A DNA stretch of 64,000 bases from Solimicrobium sp040544425 (GTDB lineage: Bacteria > Pseudomonadota > Gammaproteobacteria > Burkholderiales > Burkholderiaceae_D), in assembly GCA_040544425.1 (NCBI GenBank), contig JBEONO010000017.1:40422-104421 (forward strand), in the 5' to 3' direction. This document shows positions 18,703 through 26,894 of the stretch, in pieces. Position 1 is the stretch's first letter. Each line of letters opens with the position of its first letter. The notes below the pieces were generated by a model. The model worked only from the letters and a program-made list of their open reading frames with translations, made no database searches and was not told the origin of the DNA. The translations under genes and the position numbers were made by a program.

Positions 18703-19966
18703 CGCCCGGCGACACCGCTGCCTTAGCCGCAGCCTCGATATTATTGTTGCGATTCAAGCGCCACAGCAAAGCGAACGCCACTACCGAAGTGCCGACTATC
18801 ACATACCCCAGCACATTGAAGTGCTGCAGTTTTCCATCCGCACCGAAACTGACAAGATGCCCGGCGACCACCGAGGCAACCCCGCCGGACAGTTGCTGAA
18901 TCGAGGAACTGATGGCGCTGAATGAGCCGCGTTGGACCGCACTTGGCACGGTTGACATCATGGCCTGAAACGGAATCATGCGCGAAAAAATACCCGAGAA
19001 CAGCAGCACGTTCACAATGATCAATCCAATCAGCGGGATCGATTGCAGATTGGTGTAGACCAGCACCATGATGATCGACATCACCGTGCCGATTGTGAAG
19101 ATGTTGAACTTGCCGAATTTGTCGGCAGCTTTCCCGATCAGGGGCCCGAAGAAAATCGTGCAGATGCCGGTGACCAGATACACCGTCGGCAGATCATGAA
19201 AACTGACGCCCAGATTGTTGACCACGAACGCGCTGCTGAAGGGCATCAGCATAAAGCCACCGGTGGTCAGCAGGGAGGTCGCCAAAAACGCCAGCAGATA
19301 ACGTGGCTCGGTGACGGTGTGATACAGATGCATCCACGGGCTGTGTTCCTGCGCAATCGTCAGATGCGCATTGACCGGTTTCATATTCCACGCTACCACC
19401 AGTCCGCCGACCAGACCCAGTGCGGCCATGGCGATGAACGGAACGTGCCAGTCCCAATGATTGGAGAGATACAGGCCAAACGGAATGCCCAATACCTGAC
19501 TGGCGGCGAAGGCGGTTTGAATCAGACCCATCACGCGACCGCGCAGTTGCGGTGCAAATAAATCGGTGGCAATCGCCATCACGACCGAGCCGATCACGCC
19601 GCCGAATAATCCGGTGACAATCCGCGCGATCAACAGCGTTTCATAGCTTTGCGCAATCCCGCACCACAATGTGCCCAGCACAAAGCCGGCATAGAAAAAC
19701 AGCAGCAGCTTTTTACGGTCATAGCGGTCGGCAAAACCGGCAGTCAGCAAACCGGCCAGCCCGGCACTGAAGGCATAAGCCGAGACGACCAGCCCGAACT
19801 GTTTGGTGGTAATGGACATGGCAGGCATGATTAAGGCACCAAGCGGCGACATCAGCATGAAGTCGAGGATGACGGCAAATTGCAGAAATGCCAGCATGCC
19901 GACCACGCGTTTTTGATACGGAGAAAACGTTGTCATTGCTGCGGCAGGGGGTGAAGTCGGGGTCAT
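18686..19966 (-). CDS. MFS transporter (12-TM)
   Basis: Inner-membrane proton-driven transporter of the major facilitator superfamily, 426 residues. About 12 hydrophobic helices, with the loop 2-3 motif GFADRYDRKKLL (motif A) and the helix 5 region LGIPFGLYL, suggesting a drug/sugar-efflux-type member. The start MTPTSPPAAAMTTFS is chosen because GCGAGAATTT precedes it; an upstream ATG would add 19 charged residues. The 3' end overlaps the convergent AbrB-like gene. The substrate cannot be read from the sequence. Confidence 0.88.
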   Translation of the reverse strand: MTPTSPPAAAMTTFSPYQKRVVGMLAFLQFAVILDFMLMSPLGALIMPAMSITTKQFGLVVSAYAFSAGLAGLLTAGFADRYDRKKLLLFFYAGFVLGTLWCGIAQSYETLLIARIVTGLFGGVIGSVVMAIATDLFAPQLRGRVMGLIQTAFAASQVLGIPFGLYLSNHWDWHVPFIAMAALGLVGGLVVAWNMKPVNAHLTIAQEHSPWMHLYHTVTEPRYLLAFLATSLLTTGGFMLMPFSSAFVVNNLGVSFHDLPTVYLVTGICTIFFGPLIGKAADKFGKFNIFTIGTVMSIIMVLVYTNLQSIPLIGLIIVNVLLFSGIFSRMIPFQAMMSTVPSAVQRGSFSAISSSIQQLSGGVASVVAGHLVSFGADGKLQHFNVLGYVIVGTSVVAFALLWRLNRNNNIEAAAKAAVSPGVSATT

Positions 19967-20113
19967 AAATTCTCGCTGAAACGGCTTGGTGTGATGGCTT
20001 GTTCCGGACCGGCGGTCATGCATACTCCGCAGACACGACTGGCATCGGCCCTGGGAGTATAAGCGACTTTCATGCCGTGCATACGGAACCTGAATTGGTT
20101 GATGCTGTCGGCT

Positions 20114-20428
20114 TCATTCTGCTTCCGGCTTTCTGCCACCACCGCGGTGCTGCCAAAATTTTTCGCGTTCTTCCGGCGACATGGCCTGCCACTTCTGCCA
20201 GTGCTGCCACTTGTGAGCGCGATGCCAGCCGCCGTGGCCGCGAAAGCCACCAAACAATATCCGGCTCAAGACCAGCAGACCCAATGCATGCCAGTAGTCG
20301 ATGGTGTTAATCCCAAAGTACAGGCCGGGCATGATCCAGTTCCACAGGTTCATGACCACGGCGGCGAGTATTGCGGCCAGCACAAACATCAACAGTACCC
20401 GGCCCAGTTTCATTAATCCATATTTCAT
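20114..20428 (-). CDS. Membrane protein cotranscribed with ECF sigma factor (104 aa)
   Basis: Two hydrophobic helices (LLMFVLAAILAAVVMNLWNW and ALGLLVLSRILFGGF) followed by a His/Trp/Gln-rich hydrophilic tail ending in MSPEEREKFWQHRG. AGGAGAGAAAAA precedes the ATG at 20428, and the ORF begins 10 nt after the sigma-factor stop, so it is the second gene of that operon. An anti-sigma or sensory role is suggested by position only; it does not resemble zinc anti-sigma domains. Confidence 0.78.
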   Translation of the reverse strand: MKYGLMKLGRVLLMFVLAAILAAVVMNLWNWIMPGLYFGINTIDYWHALGLLVLSRILFGGFRGHGGWHRAHKWQHWQKWQAMSPEEREKFWQHRGGGRKPEAE

Positions 20429-20438
20429 TTTTTCTCTC

Positions 20439-21008
20439 CTAGTCAAATTCATCAACAATATCCTGCAGGCGATTGCGCAAGTACAGCACCGCGTATCGCT
20501 TGCGCGCCAGCGTGTTTTGCGACACGCCGCTGTGCGCTGCCATTTCCTTAAAGCTCTTGCCTTCCAGTTCATGCGCGATAAATACTTCACGCTGATTTTC
20601 CGGCAGCTCATCCAGCGCCAGCTGCAACTCGTTTAAGAGTGCCGAGCGCGCATACAAGGCTTCGGGGCCTTGCTGCGGATCGGGCAACACCAGATCCAGA
20701 CGATATTCATGATCTTCATCTTCCTCGAGCATTGCATCGAGCGACTGTTCCTTGTTCTTGCGAAAACGGTCTACGATGCGATTGCGTGCCACCCGATACA
20801 GCCAGGCTCCGATCTGTTCAATCGGTTCCGGCAGACGATAAGCTTCGACAAATTCGAACAACACGTCCTGCAAAATATCATCGGCCTCGCGGGCGTCGCC
20901 AACCCGGCGCTGAATGAAATTGCCGAGTTTCTTTTGCTCGCGCAAAACCGTCTCAGTAATTACACTGTCTGATTTGATGCGCGGGTCGGAGGTATTCGGC
21001 AAGGTCAT
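20439..21008 (-). CDS. ECF-type sigma-70 family RNA polymerase sigma factor
   Basis: 189 residues with sigma region 2 (DDILQDVLFEFVEAY, then IGAWLYRVARNRIVDRFRK) and region 4 (LPENQREVFIAHELEGKSFKEMAAHSGVSQNTLARKR), with no region 1 or 3. It directs RNA polymerase to a stress regulon that cannot be named here. It forms an operon with the 104-aa membrane protein downstream. The linker between the regions is rich in acidic residues (LEEDEDHE). Confidence 0.93.
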   Translation of the reverse strand: MTLPNTSDPRIKSDSVITETVLREQKKLGNFIQRRVGDAREADDILQDVLFEFVEAYRLPEPIEQIGAWLYRVARNRIVDRFRKNKEQSLDAMLEEDEDHEYRLDLVLPDPQQGPEALYARSALLNELQLALDELPENQREVFIAHELEGKSFKEMAAHSGVSQNTLARKRYAVLYLRNRLQDIVDEFD

Positions 21009-21175
21009 ACCCTTGAAGACGATTCAGGAGTGAAAATATTGTATGGAGCAAAAATTTATTTTTTGTCGAAATGGCAGCAGCTTCGATTGCCCGAGCAAGC
21101 TGTTATAAAAAAATTTTTTGTGAGACCCGCTGACCCAAAGAAATCGTTCGGCACAGGCAATAAATAGATCTGGAT

Positions 21176-21784
21176 CTATATTTTTTGTATTGGGCGGAAA
21201 TAGCCTTTAATACAGTCTGTATTTCTGACGCAAAGCTGAATGTGATTTTTTTCCCGAAATCCCGCGGAGGGATAAAGTTCTTCGCCCTCCCAAAAAGCAC
21301 TGCGAACCGAATCGTACTCAGGCATGTTGTTAATTCTTCGATAGGCGTGAACGGTTTCAATAGCTGCACGATCACGAAACCGCAAATTGAAATCCGTACC
21401 CTCATTCGGTCTTGGAGTTCCGCCAGACGCAACAATCGCAATTTCAGCGATTGAACTGCCAAATTTCAATTCTTGCAGCGCTTCGCTGTCAATAAGATTA
21501 AAACAATGCCGAAGCTCGAGAATAGCCCCAAGAACAAACGGTGTTTTAATTCTTCCTTTGGAAACTTTTGCTCCATTCGATGACTGAATTGCGAATTCCA
21601 GCGCCCGTTGAGGGCTGGCTTCCCAGAAGTAAATTCCAGTACCAAGCCAGTCATACTCATTATTGCTCTTCGTCAGATGCGACAATTGTCCGGCAAGAAT
21701 GGACTCGCCAATACTGCAATCACAGCCATGAAATCCCAAAACAAATGCCGGAGGGCTCGTGTAGAGTTGCCATTTGTTCTGCAT
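21176..21784 (-). CDS. Putative ADP-ribosyltransferase-type toxin (202 aa)
   Basis: Early GFHGCD (His19), then S-N-N-E-Y-D-WLGTGIYFWE (Tyr52) and a late acidic patch FWEGEELY before NHIQLCVRN. The spacing and wording resemble the H-Y-E order of PARP-like/diphtheria-toxin-like ADP-ribosyltransferase folds; this is my inference from motifs, not a search result. Its start overlaps the stop of the 72-aa gene upstream (TAATG), the usual toxin-antitoxin arrangement. The DNA is more AT-rich than its neighbours, fitting horizontal transfer. The target is unknown. Confidence 0.6.
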   Translation of the reverse strand: MQNKWQLYTSPPAFVLGFHGCDCSIGESILAGQLSHLTKSNNEYDWLGTGIYFWEASPQRALEFAIQSSNGAKVSKGRIKTPFVLGAILELRHCFNLIDSEALQELKFGSSIAEIAIVASGGTPRPNEGTDFNLRFRDRAAIETVHAYRRINNMPEYDSVRSAFWEGEELYPSAGFREKNHIQLCVRNTDCIKGYFRPIQKI

Positions 21785-22002
21785 TAGCCACCATAGATTT
21801 TTCTTAATTTCCCCTTTGCGGTGATTATTCCCGCCGAGAACAAGAATTCACGAGCTGCCTGGGGGTCTTGGGCCAGTCGTCGACCAAATGCATCCATTTC
21901 ATTCAGGATTGATGTTCGAGAAAATTGGGGCGCGCTCTGAATATCACTGGCATTCTTATCAGTTCGAGTTTTCCTGGCAAATACTTTATCTGTAGTACCC
22001 AT
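21784..22002 (-). CDS. Putative antitoxin partner of the ART-like protein (72 aa)
   Basis: Small basic protein MGTTDKVFARKTRT...; its C-terminal half contains REFLFSAGIITAKGKLRKIY, a pattern typical of short accessory proteins encoded before toxins. AGGAGAATCGT precedes the ATG at 22002, so I prefer it to an upstream in-frame start at 22068. The stop shares one base with the toxin ATG, implying translational coupling. No DNA-binding motif is evident, so if it is an antitoxin it may work by direct binding. Confidence 0.6.
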   Translation of the reverse strand: MGTTDKVFARKTRTDKNASDIQSAPQFSRTSILNEMDAFGRRLAQDPQAAREFLFSAGIITAKGKLRKIYGG

Positions 22003-22113
22003 ACGATTCTCCTGGTCCTCCTCCGAAGTCACGATTATACGTTCGTCCCGATTACATTTCCACGTCATGGCAATACACTCACTTTATTCAAAATTTATTA
22101 ACTCAATTTGCTG

Positions 22114-22467
22114 CTAACTTGAACCGGCAGATTTGGCAACGTGCAGCAGCACCTTGCCATTTAACTGCCGCGCCGGTCTGACCTGGATTTCAATGTCATA
22201 GCCCAGCCTGGTCAGACAGTCCATCAACTTGCGTTCGGAAATATTTTCAAAGTCCCCTTTCAGCAAGCCGGACACCTTGGGCTGGGAAATTCCCATGCGT
22301 TGTGCCGCAGCACATTGGGTCAGATCGAGTTGCTGCATCGCCCGGGCGATTTCCAGTGCCAGGCCGCACTTGACCCTAAATTTTTCAGCAACAGGATTGC
22401 GCAGATTCGAAGACAGCTCGTTCCAGTCTCGTCTGACGTCAACCTGATTCACTTTTGCTTTATCCAT
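22114..22467 (-). CDS. XRE-family helix-turn-helix regulator (HigA-like, 117 aa)
   Basis: Central HTH: LDLTQCAAAQRMGISQPKVSGLLKGDFENISERKLMDCLTRLG (shown here only to mark the helices), the form seen in HigA-type antitoxins and small XRE regulators. AAGGAGTTGCGA precedes the chosen ATG; longer upstream readings contain no recognisable domain. No HigB/RelE-type toxin is seen beside it, so it is either an orphan or acts on the neighbouring ART-like pair about 110 nt downstream on the same strand. Confidence 0.82.
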   Translation of the reverse strand: MDKAKVNQVDVRRDWNELSSNLRNPVAEKFRVKCGLALEIARAMQQLDLTQCAAAQRMGISQPKVSGLLKGDFENISERKLMDCLTRLGYDIEIQVRPARQLNGKVLLHVAKSAGSS

Positions 22468-22623
22468 TCGCAACTCCTTGATGCCGATCCGGCTGAGCTG
22501 AACCGGGCCGTTGTGTATTAATGGCATCGCATTATGAATAAGCTGAAAAATGCAGGCATTTGGGAAAAACACCAGTCCAGACAATGTGCAAATAATCAAC
22601 CGACGTTGTGAATTTGAACAAAA

Positions 22624-22640
22624 TGCACGGTAAAGGTGCG
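22624..22640 (+). promoter_or_regulatory. NtrC-like binding site
   Basis: TGCAC-N7-GTGCG closely matches the NtrC dyad TGCAC-N7-GTGCA, with one end base off. It is centred about 80 bp upstream of the sigma-54 -24/-12 element, a usual enhancer distance. Confidence 0.65.
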
Positions 22641-22713
22641 TTATTTTTTCAAATAGCGCCCTGTTATGGTGATTAAGCCCTCCTTTCACACAAGATGTCC
22701 CGCTCACCCGCTC

Positions 22714-22728
22714 TGGCACGAAGCTTGC
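22714..22728 (+). promoter_or_regulatory. Sigma-54 (RpoN) promoter, -24/-12
   Basis: TGGCAC-GAAGC-TTGC is a perfect match to the core TGGCAC-N5-TTGC. It lies about 50 nt upstream of the porin start codon and drives the porin-glnK-amtB genes, so the operon should respond to nitrogen limitation through NtrC. Confidence 0.85.
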
Positions 22729-22778
22729 GTTAAGTACCTTCGCAAGCGCAAATTTTTATAATTAACCAGGAAAATAAG

Positions 22779-23546
22779 ATGATGACCAGAAAATATGCAA
22801 CGATTACCGCAGCGCTGTTGTTCACAGTCATATCGCACAGCGCCAGCGCCGAAGATGCCGCTCCTGAAGTCAAGCCCGACAATGAACTTACGTTCAATCT
22901 GGGTGCCGCTTCAGACTACCGCTACCGCGGAATTTCTCAGTCCAATCTCAAGCCAGCCCTACAGGGCGGCGCAGATTACACAAATAACCCTACCGGTTTA
23001 TATGCAGGCACCTGGCTCTCGACGATCAAATGGATCAATGACGCAGGCGGTGACGACAATGTTGAATGGGATCTGTACGCAGGCAAACGCGGCGATCTCG
23101 CTACCGATCTTTCATACGATGTCGGCGTACTGAGTTACGTTTACCCAGGCAACAAGTTGGGTGACGTGAGCGGTTTTGTTGACGCCAATACCACCGAACT
23201 GTATGGCCAGCTCAGCTACAAAACTGTCAGTATTAAATATTCTCACGCAGTCACCAATCTGTTTGGTATCTCCAACAGCAAGAACAGTAGCTATGTCGAT
23301 CTGACTGGCACTTACCCGATCACTGAGGCCTTGACCTTTGGCGCTCATGCGGGACATCAATCCGTCGAAAATAATTCGATCTTTTCTTACACGGACTGGA
23401 AAGTCAGCCTGTCGCAGGATTTTTTTGGAGTGAATTTCAATCTGGGCGTAGTCGGTACCAATGCCAACAAGTTGGCGTATGTGACACCTGATGGTCGATT
23501 TACGGGCAAAACCAGTCTGGTGTTAATTGTGGTCAAAACTTTTTAA
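22779..23546 (+). CDS. TorF-family putative porin (TIGR02001 type)
   Basis: Signal peptide at residues 1-24 (ending SHSASA), then a beta-rich outer-membrane protein opening with LTFNLGAASDYRYRGISQSN, the hallmark of the TIGR02001 family, and a C-terminal TSLVLIVVKTF strand ending in Phe. As first gene of the sigma-54-controlled operon with glnK and amtB it probably helps nitrogen compounds cross the outer membrane; this role is inferred from context. AGGAAAATAAG precedes two adjacent ATGs. Confidence 0.87.
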   Translation: MMTRKYATITAALLFTVISHSASAEDAAPEVKPDNELTFNLGAASDYRYRGISQSNLKPALQGGADYTNNPTGLYAGTWLSTIKWINDAGGDDNVEWDLYAGKRGDLATDLSYDVGVLSYVYPGNKLGDVSGFVDANTTELYGQLSYKTVSIKYSHAVTNLFGISNSKNSSYVDLTGTYPITEALTFGAHAGHQSVENNSIFSYTDWKVSLSQDFFGVNFNLGVVGTNANKLAYVTPDGRFTGKTSLVLIVVKTF

Positions 23547-23558
23547 GCCGGGGAATGT

Positions 23559-23897
23559 ATGAAACTTATTTCTGCAATCATCAAACCGTTCAAGCTGGAC
23601 GAAGTGCGTGAGGCGCTTTCTGCCATCGGCGTACAGGGAATCACGGTGACCGAGGTGAAAGGCTTCGGTCGTCAGAAAGGCCATACCGAACTCTACCGAG
23701 GCGCGGAGTACGTGGTCGATTTTCTGCCAAAAAGCAAGATTGAAGTCGCCGTCAGCGACGACATCCTTGAGCGCGCCATGGAAGCTATTGAAACGGCAGG
23801 ACGGACCGAAAAAATCGGCGATGGAAAAATCTTCGTCTTTAATCTGGAACAAGTGCTGCGCATTCGTACCGGTGAAACCGGCAACGATGCCCTATAA
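23559..23897 (+). CDS. glnK: Nitrogen regulatory protein P-II
   Basis: 112 residues, canonical P-II: MKLISAIIKPFKLDEVREAL at the start, T-loop GHTELYRGAEYVVDFLPK with the uridylylated Tyr51, and the C-terminal GKIFVFNLEQVLRIRTGE. It binds ATP/ADP and 2-oxoglutarate and blocks the AmtB channel when nitrogen is sufficient. It sits directly before amtB (10-nt gap), so the GlnK name is preferred over GlnB. GGGGAATGT is the ribosome site. Confidence 0.97.
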   Translation: MKLISAIIKPFKLDEVREALSAIGVQGITVTEVKGFGRQKGHTELYRGAEYVVDFLPKSKIEVAVSDDILERAMEAIETAGRTEKIGDGKIFVFNLEQVLRIRTGETGNDAL

Positions 23898-23907
23898 GGA
23901 AAACAGA

Positions 23908-25470
23908 ATGAAAAAACTCTTAGCGTTAACTGCTGTCGGCCTGATCGCAGCGACCTGTTGGTTTGGAACGGCACTTGCAGACGAAGCAGCGGCACCAGTG
24001 GCGGCTCCGGCAACGGCAAGTGCGGCAGTGGCACAGCCTGCTGCTGCCGCTGTTGCTGCTACTGTTGCTCCGGCTGCGGTTGCGGCGATTCCTGCCGTTC
24101 CCGATGCAGCCGCAGTCACGGCAGCACCGGTACCCAATAAAGGTGACACGGCCTGGATGCTGGTTGCAACCTTGCTGGTCATTCTGATGACCATCCCTGG
24201 CCTGGCACTGTTTTATGGCGGACTGGTCCGTTCAAAAAACATGCTGTCGATTCTGGTGCAGGTGTTCATGATTTTTTCCGTGATCATTGTGTTGTGGTGC
24301 GTCTATGGCTACTCACTCGCTTTCACCGAGGGCAGTCCGTTTATTGGCAGTCTGACCGGACCCGGCGGGCGCGCGTTCCTGAATAATATCTTCGATCCGG
24401 CCAAGGGCACGTTTGCTACCGCAGCGACCTTCAGCAAAGGTGTGGTGATCCCCGAGTTTGTGTATGTGGCATTCCAGGGTACGTTTGCGGCGATTACCTG
24501 CGGACTGATTATTGGCGCATTTGCCGAGCGCGCCAAATTTTCAGCAGTGATGCTGTTCATCGTGCTCTGGTTTTCGTTCTCGTACCTGCCGATCGCCCAC
24601 ATGGTCTGGTTCTGGCCTGGTCCTGACGGCATTAAAGATGCAGCGACACTGGCTTCTGAAACGGCCAAAGGCGGATGGTTGTGGCAGAAAGGCGCGCTTG
24701 ATTTTGCCGGTGGTACCGTCGTGCATATCAATGCGGCAGTAGCTGGCCTGGTTGGCGCAGTCATGATCGGCAAGCGGATCGGCTTTGGCAAGGAATCCAT
24801 GCCTCCGCACTCCCTGACCATGACCATGATCGGTTCTTCCCTGCTGTGGGTCGGCTGGTTTGGTTTCAATGCCGGTTCGGCACTGGAAGCTGCTGACGTG
24901 GCCGCCCTGGCTTTCGTCAATACCTTGCTGGCTACCGCAGTCGCATCCATTTCCTGGGTTGCGGGTGAGTGGGTATTCAAAGGCAAGCCATCCATGCTCG
25001 GTGCCGCTTCTGGTGCCGTCGCTGGTCTGGTTGCCATTACACCTGCCTGCGGTTATGTCGGTCCGATGGGTGCACTGGCAATCGGACTGTTGGCCGGTTT
25101 GATCTGTCTGTGGGGCGTGAACGGTTTGAAGCGTCTGCTCGGTGCCGACGATACGCTGGATGTTTTCGGCGTGCACGGCGTGGGCGGTATCCTGGGAGCT
25201 TTGCTGACTGGCGTGTTTGCCTCACCGAAATTGGGTGGGCAGGGCATCATGGATTACGTCGCCAATAAAATGTCGGCCGATCCGTACAGCATTCTTGACC
25301 AGGTCACGATTCAGGGCGAGGCAGTATTGACCACCATACTCTGGTCTGGCCTGGTATCGATTGTTGCCTACAAGCTGGTTGATCTGGTTATTGGTTTGCG
25401 TGTTCCAGAAGATGAAGAACGTGAAGGTCTGGACATCAGCAGTCATGGTGAATCTGCATACCATGCATAA
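23908..25470 (+). CDS. amtB: Ammonium transporter
   Basis: Inner-membrane trimeric ammonium channel, 520 residues. Signal-type N-terminus (MKKLLALTAVGLIAATCWF), then an unusually long Ala/Val/Pro-rich linker (residues 25-75), then 11 membrane helices with hallmarks GDTAWMLVATLLVILMTIPG, FAERAKFSAV, WVGWFGFNAGSAL and DVFGVHGVGGILGALLTG. The start at 23908 is fixed by TAAGGAAAACAG; the frame is open upstream across glnK, but that is not coding. A terminator follows. Confidence 0.97.
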   Translation: MKKLLALTAVGLIAATCWFGTALADEAAAPVAAPATASAAVAQPAAAAVAATVAPAAVAAIPAVPDAAAVTAAPVPNKGDTAWMLVATLLVILMTIPGLALFYGGLVRSKNMLSILVQVFMIFSVIIVLWCVYGYSLAFTEGSPFIGSLTGPGGRAFLNNIFDPAKGTFATAATFSKGVVIPEFVYVAFQGTFAAITCGLIIGAFAERAKFSAVMLFIVLWFSFSYLPIAHMVWFWPGPDGIKDAATLASETAKGGWLWQKGALDFAGGTVVHINAAVAGLVGAVMIGKRIGFGKESMPPHSLTMTMIGSSLLWVGWFGFNAGSALEAADVAALAFVNTLLATAVASISWVAGEWVFKGKPSMLGAASGAVAGLVAITPACGYVGPMGALAIGLLAGLICLWGVNGLKRLLGADDTLDVFGVHGVGGILGALLTGVFASPKLGGQGIMDYVANKMSADPYSILDQVTIQGEAVLTTILWSGLVSIVAYKLVDLVIGLRVPEDEEREGLDISSHGESAYHA

Positions 25471-25499
25471 AAGTGTTTGAGCGAGTGTAAGGCGAGTTT

Positions 25500-25528
25500 G
25501 GCACTTCCTCCGGGAAGTGCCTTTTTTT
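25500..25528 (+). terminator. Rho-independent terminator after amtB
   Basis: GGCACTTCC/GGAAGTGCC 9-bp stem with a 4-nt loop, followed by seven T. It ends the porin-glnK-amtB operon. Confidence 0.92.
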
Positions 25529-25574
25529 CCCGTTTGCTCGCCGTGATCTGGCGCCATGCCAATCCCGAATGTCA

Positions 25575-25602
25575 GGTCCCGGCCGTGTTCAACGGCCGGA
25601 CC
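25575..25602. other. Strong intergenic hairpin without T-run
   Basis: GGTCCCGGCCGTGTTC followed by AACGGCCGGACC forms a GC-rich stem of about 11 bp with one bulged base and a 4-nt loop. It lies between the amtB terminator and the cytochrome gene. No function is assigned. Confidence 0.5.
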
Positions 25603-25698
25603 ACTAAACCTATAGAATGTCAGCCAGTCTGATCGGACCTAATCAACTTTGATCTGGTCAGTGTCGAAACCTACCCGAAGTCTCCTGTGAATTCATGT

Positions 25699-26097
25699 AT
25701 GAAAAAATCAGCCCGCGTGTGTCTAGGTCTGGCGTTGGCATGCCAGCTGCAATTGTCCTGTGCGGCCGGTGATCCGGTTGCGGGCAAGGCCTTGTTTGTG
25801 AGCCTGACCTGCGCATCCTGTCACGCGGTGGGGCCGGGCGCACGCGCCGGTTTTGGGCCACAGCTGAATGGTGTATTCGGACGGACGGCGGGCAGCACGA
25901 TTGATTACAAAGAACGCTATTCGGCAGCGATGAAGAAGTCCGGCATCGTCTGGACAGAACAGTCCCTGGCGAAATTTATTCGCTCACCCGGTGATGTCGT
26001 TCCCGGTACGAAAATGAGTTTCTGGGGTCTTGGCGACGAAACCAAAGTCGCCAATCTGCTGGCATATTTGCGCAGCTTTCCGGCTGATCCGAAATAA
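25699..26097 (+). CDS. Class I c-type cytochrome (132 aa)
   Basis: Periplasmic mono-haem electron carrier. Signal peptide MKKSARVCLGLALACQLQL... cleaved near SCAA; haem motif CASCH around residue 40; distal Met in VPGTKMSFWG, as in cytochrome c2/c550 proteins. The ATG at 25699 is chosen because it gives the clean signal peptide; a GTG 12 nt upstream is also possible and the ribosome site is weak. Monocistronic, with a convergent neighbour. Confidence 0.88.
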   Translation: MKKSARVCLGLALACQLQLSCAAGDPVAGKALFVSLTCASCHAVGPGARAGFGPQLNGVFGRTAGSTIDYKERYSAAMKKSGIVWTEQSLAKFIRSPGDVVPGTKMSFWGLGDETKVANLLAYLRSFPADPK

Positions 26098-26138
26098 GAT
26101 TTCAGCAAAGTGCCGGGAGAACATGCCGGCCTGCGTGC

Positions 26139-26894
26139 TTATGAACCATCCCCATCGAGTTTGAAATTAAATTCGAAGGTCGTGGTCATCGGTTTCGAGA
26201 TCGGGGCATATTTCCACTGCAGTGCTGCAGCCACGACCGTCTTGTCGAAATATTTTTTAGGCGTCGCCTTGACGATATCCACTTTTGAAACGTGACCATC
26301 GGTTTCAACGTGCATCAGCACGGTCACCATGCCAGCCCTGATTCCGTCGATCGCCGCCGCCTTGGGATATTTGGGCTCTTCTTTCGAAATCAATTTGAGT
26401 ACCGGGTCGGGCGCGACTGCCGGAGCCGGTTTCGGCGCCTCGGCTGCCTGTGATGCCAATGCCGCTTTCTGGGCTTCGGCCTGTTTGGCCGCGAGTGCCT
26501 TGGCATCAGCAGCGGCCTTGGTATCTGCGGCAAGTTTGGCGTCCGCAGCGGCTTTGGCGTCTGCTGCAGCCTTGGCATCGCGCGTCTGTTTAGCCTCGGC
26601 TGCCAGTTTCGCGTCGCGCGCTTCCTGCGCGAGCTTTTCTTCTTTGGCAATCTGCGCTGGTGATTTGGTTGAAGCCATGTCCATCCATTTCACCGCATCG
26701 GCCGTATCGGAAAGTTTGACCGGATTCTTCACAAGGCCAGTTGCCTTTGGTGCTGACGTCGGCTCAGGGGCTGTGACCGGTTTGGCATCTGGAACCGGCT
26801 CCTTACTGCACGCGGCGCACAGAAGCAGGATAACGATCTGGCTCAAGGCTAAAGCTGAAATACGTCCATTTCTGTCGGTGTACAACATAGTCAT
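26139..26894 (-). CDS. TonB-like lipoprotein with Ala/Lys-rich coiled coil
   Basis: Lipoprotein signal MTMLYTDRNGRISALALSQ followed by lipobox LLCAAC, then a Pro-rich stretch, a long Ala/Lys/Asp helix (AADAKAAADAKLAADTKAAA...) and a C-terminal TonB-type domain (EEPKYPKAAAIDGIRAGMV, VETDGHVSKVDIVKATP, LQWKYAPISK). This is the TonB box-binding fold, but the anchor is a lipid rather than a membrane helix and the protein stays short of a normal TonB. No exbBD nearby. It probably acts as a periplasm-spanning linker; the partner is unknown. Confidence 0.78.
   Translation of the reverse strand: MTMLYTDRNGRISALALSQIVILLLCAACSKEPVPDAKPVTAPEPTSAPKATGLVKNPVKLSDTADAVKWMDMASTKSPAQIAKEEKLAQEARDAKLAAEAKQTRDAKAAADAKAAADAKLAADTKAAADAKALAAKQAEAQKAALASQAAEAPKPAPAVAPDPVLKLISKEEPKYPKAAAIDGIRAGMVTVLMHVETDGHVSKVDIVKATPKKYFDKTVVAAALQWKYAPISKPMTTTFEFNFKLDGDGS

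Larger units (their letters stand above)
22468..22778 (+). promoter_or_regulatory. 311-nt spacer with NtrC/sigma-54 control region for the nitrogen operon
   Basis: This gap separates the XRE gene (minus) from the porin-glnK-amtB operon (plus). Apart from the NtrC-like site and sigma-54 promoter listed separately, I see a second weaker palindromic half-site around 22653-22672 (GCGCCCTGTTATGGTGA). No ORF was found in it. Confidence 0.6.

Noticed and set aside
23740..23907. N-terminal extension of AmtB running through glnK
   Set aside because: The upstream frame is the out-of-phase reading of glnK; the ATG at 23908 has a ribosome site and a signal peptide.
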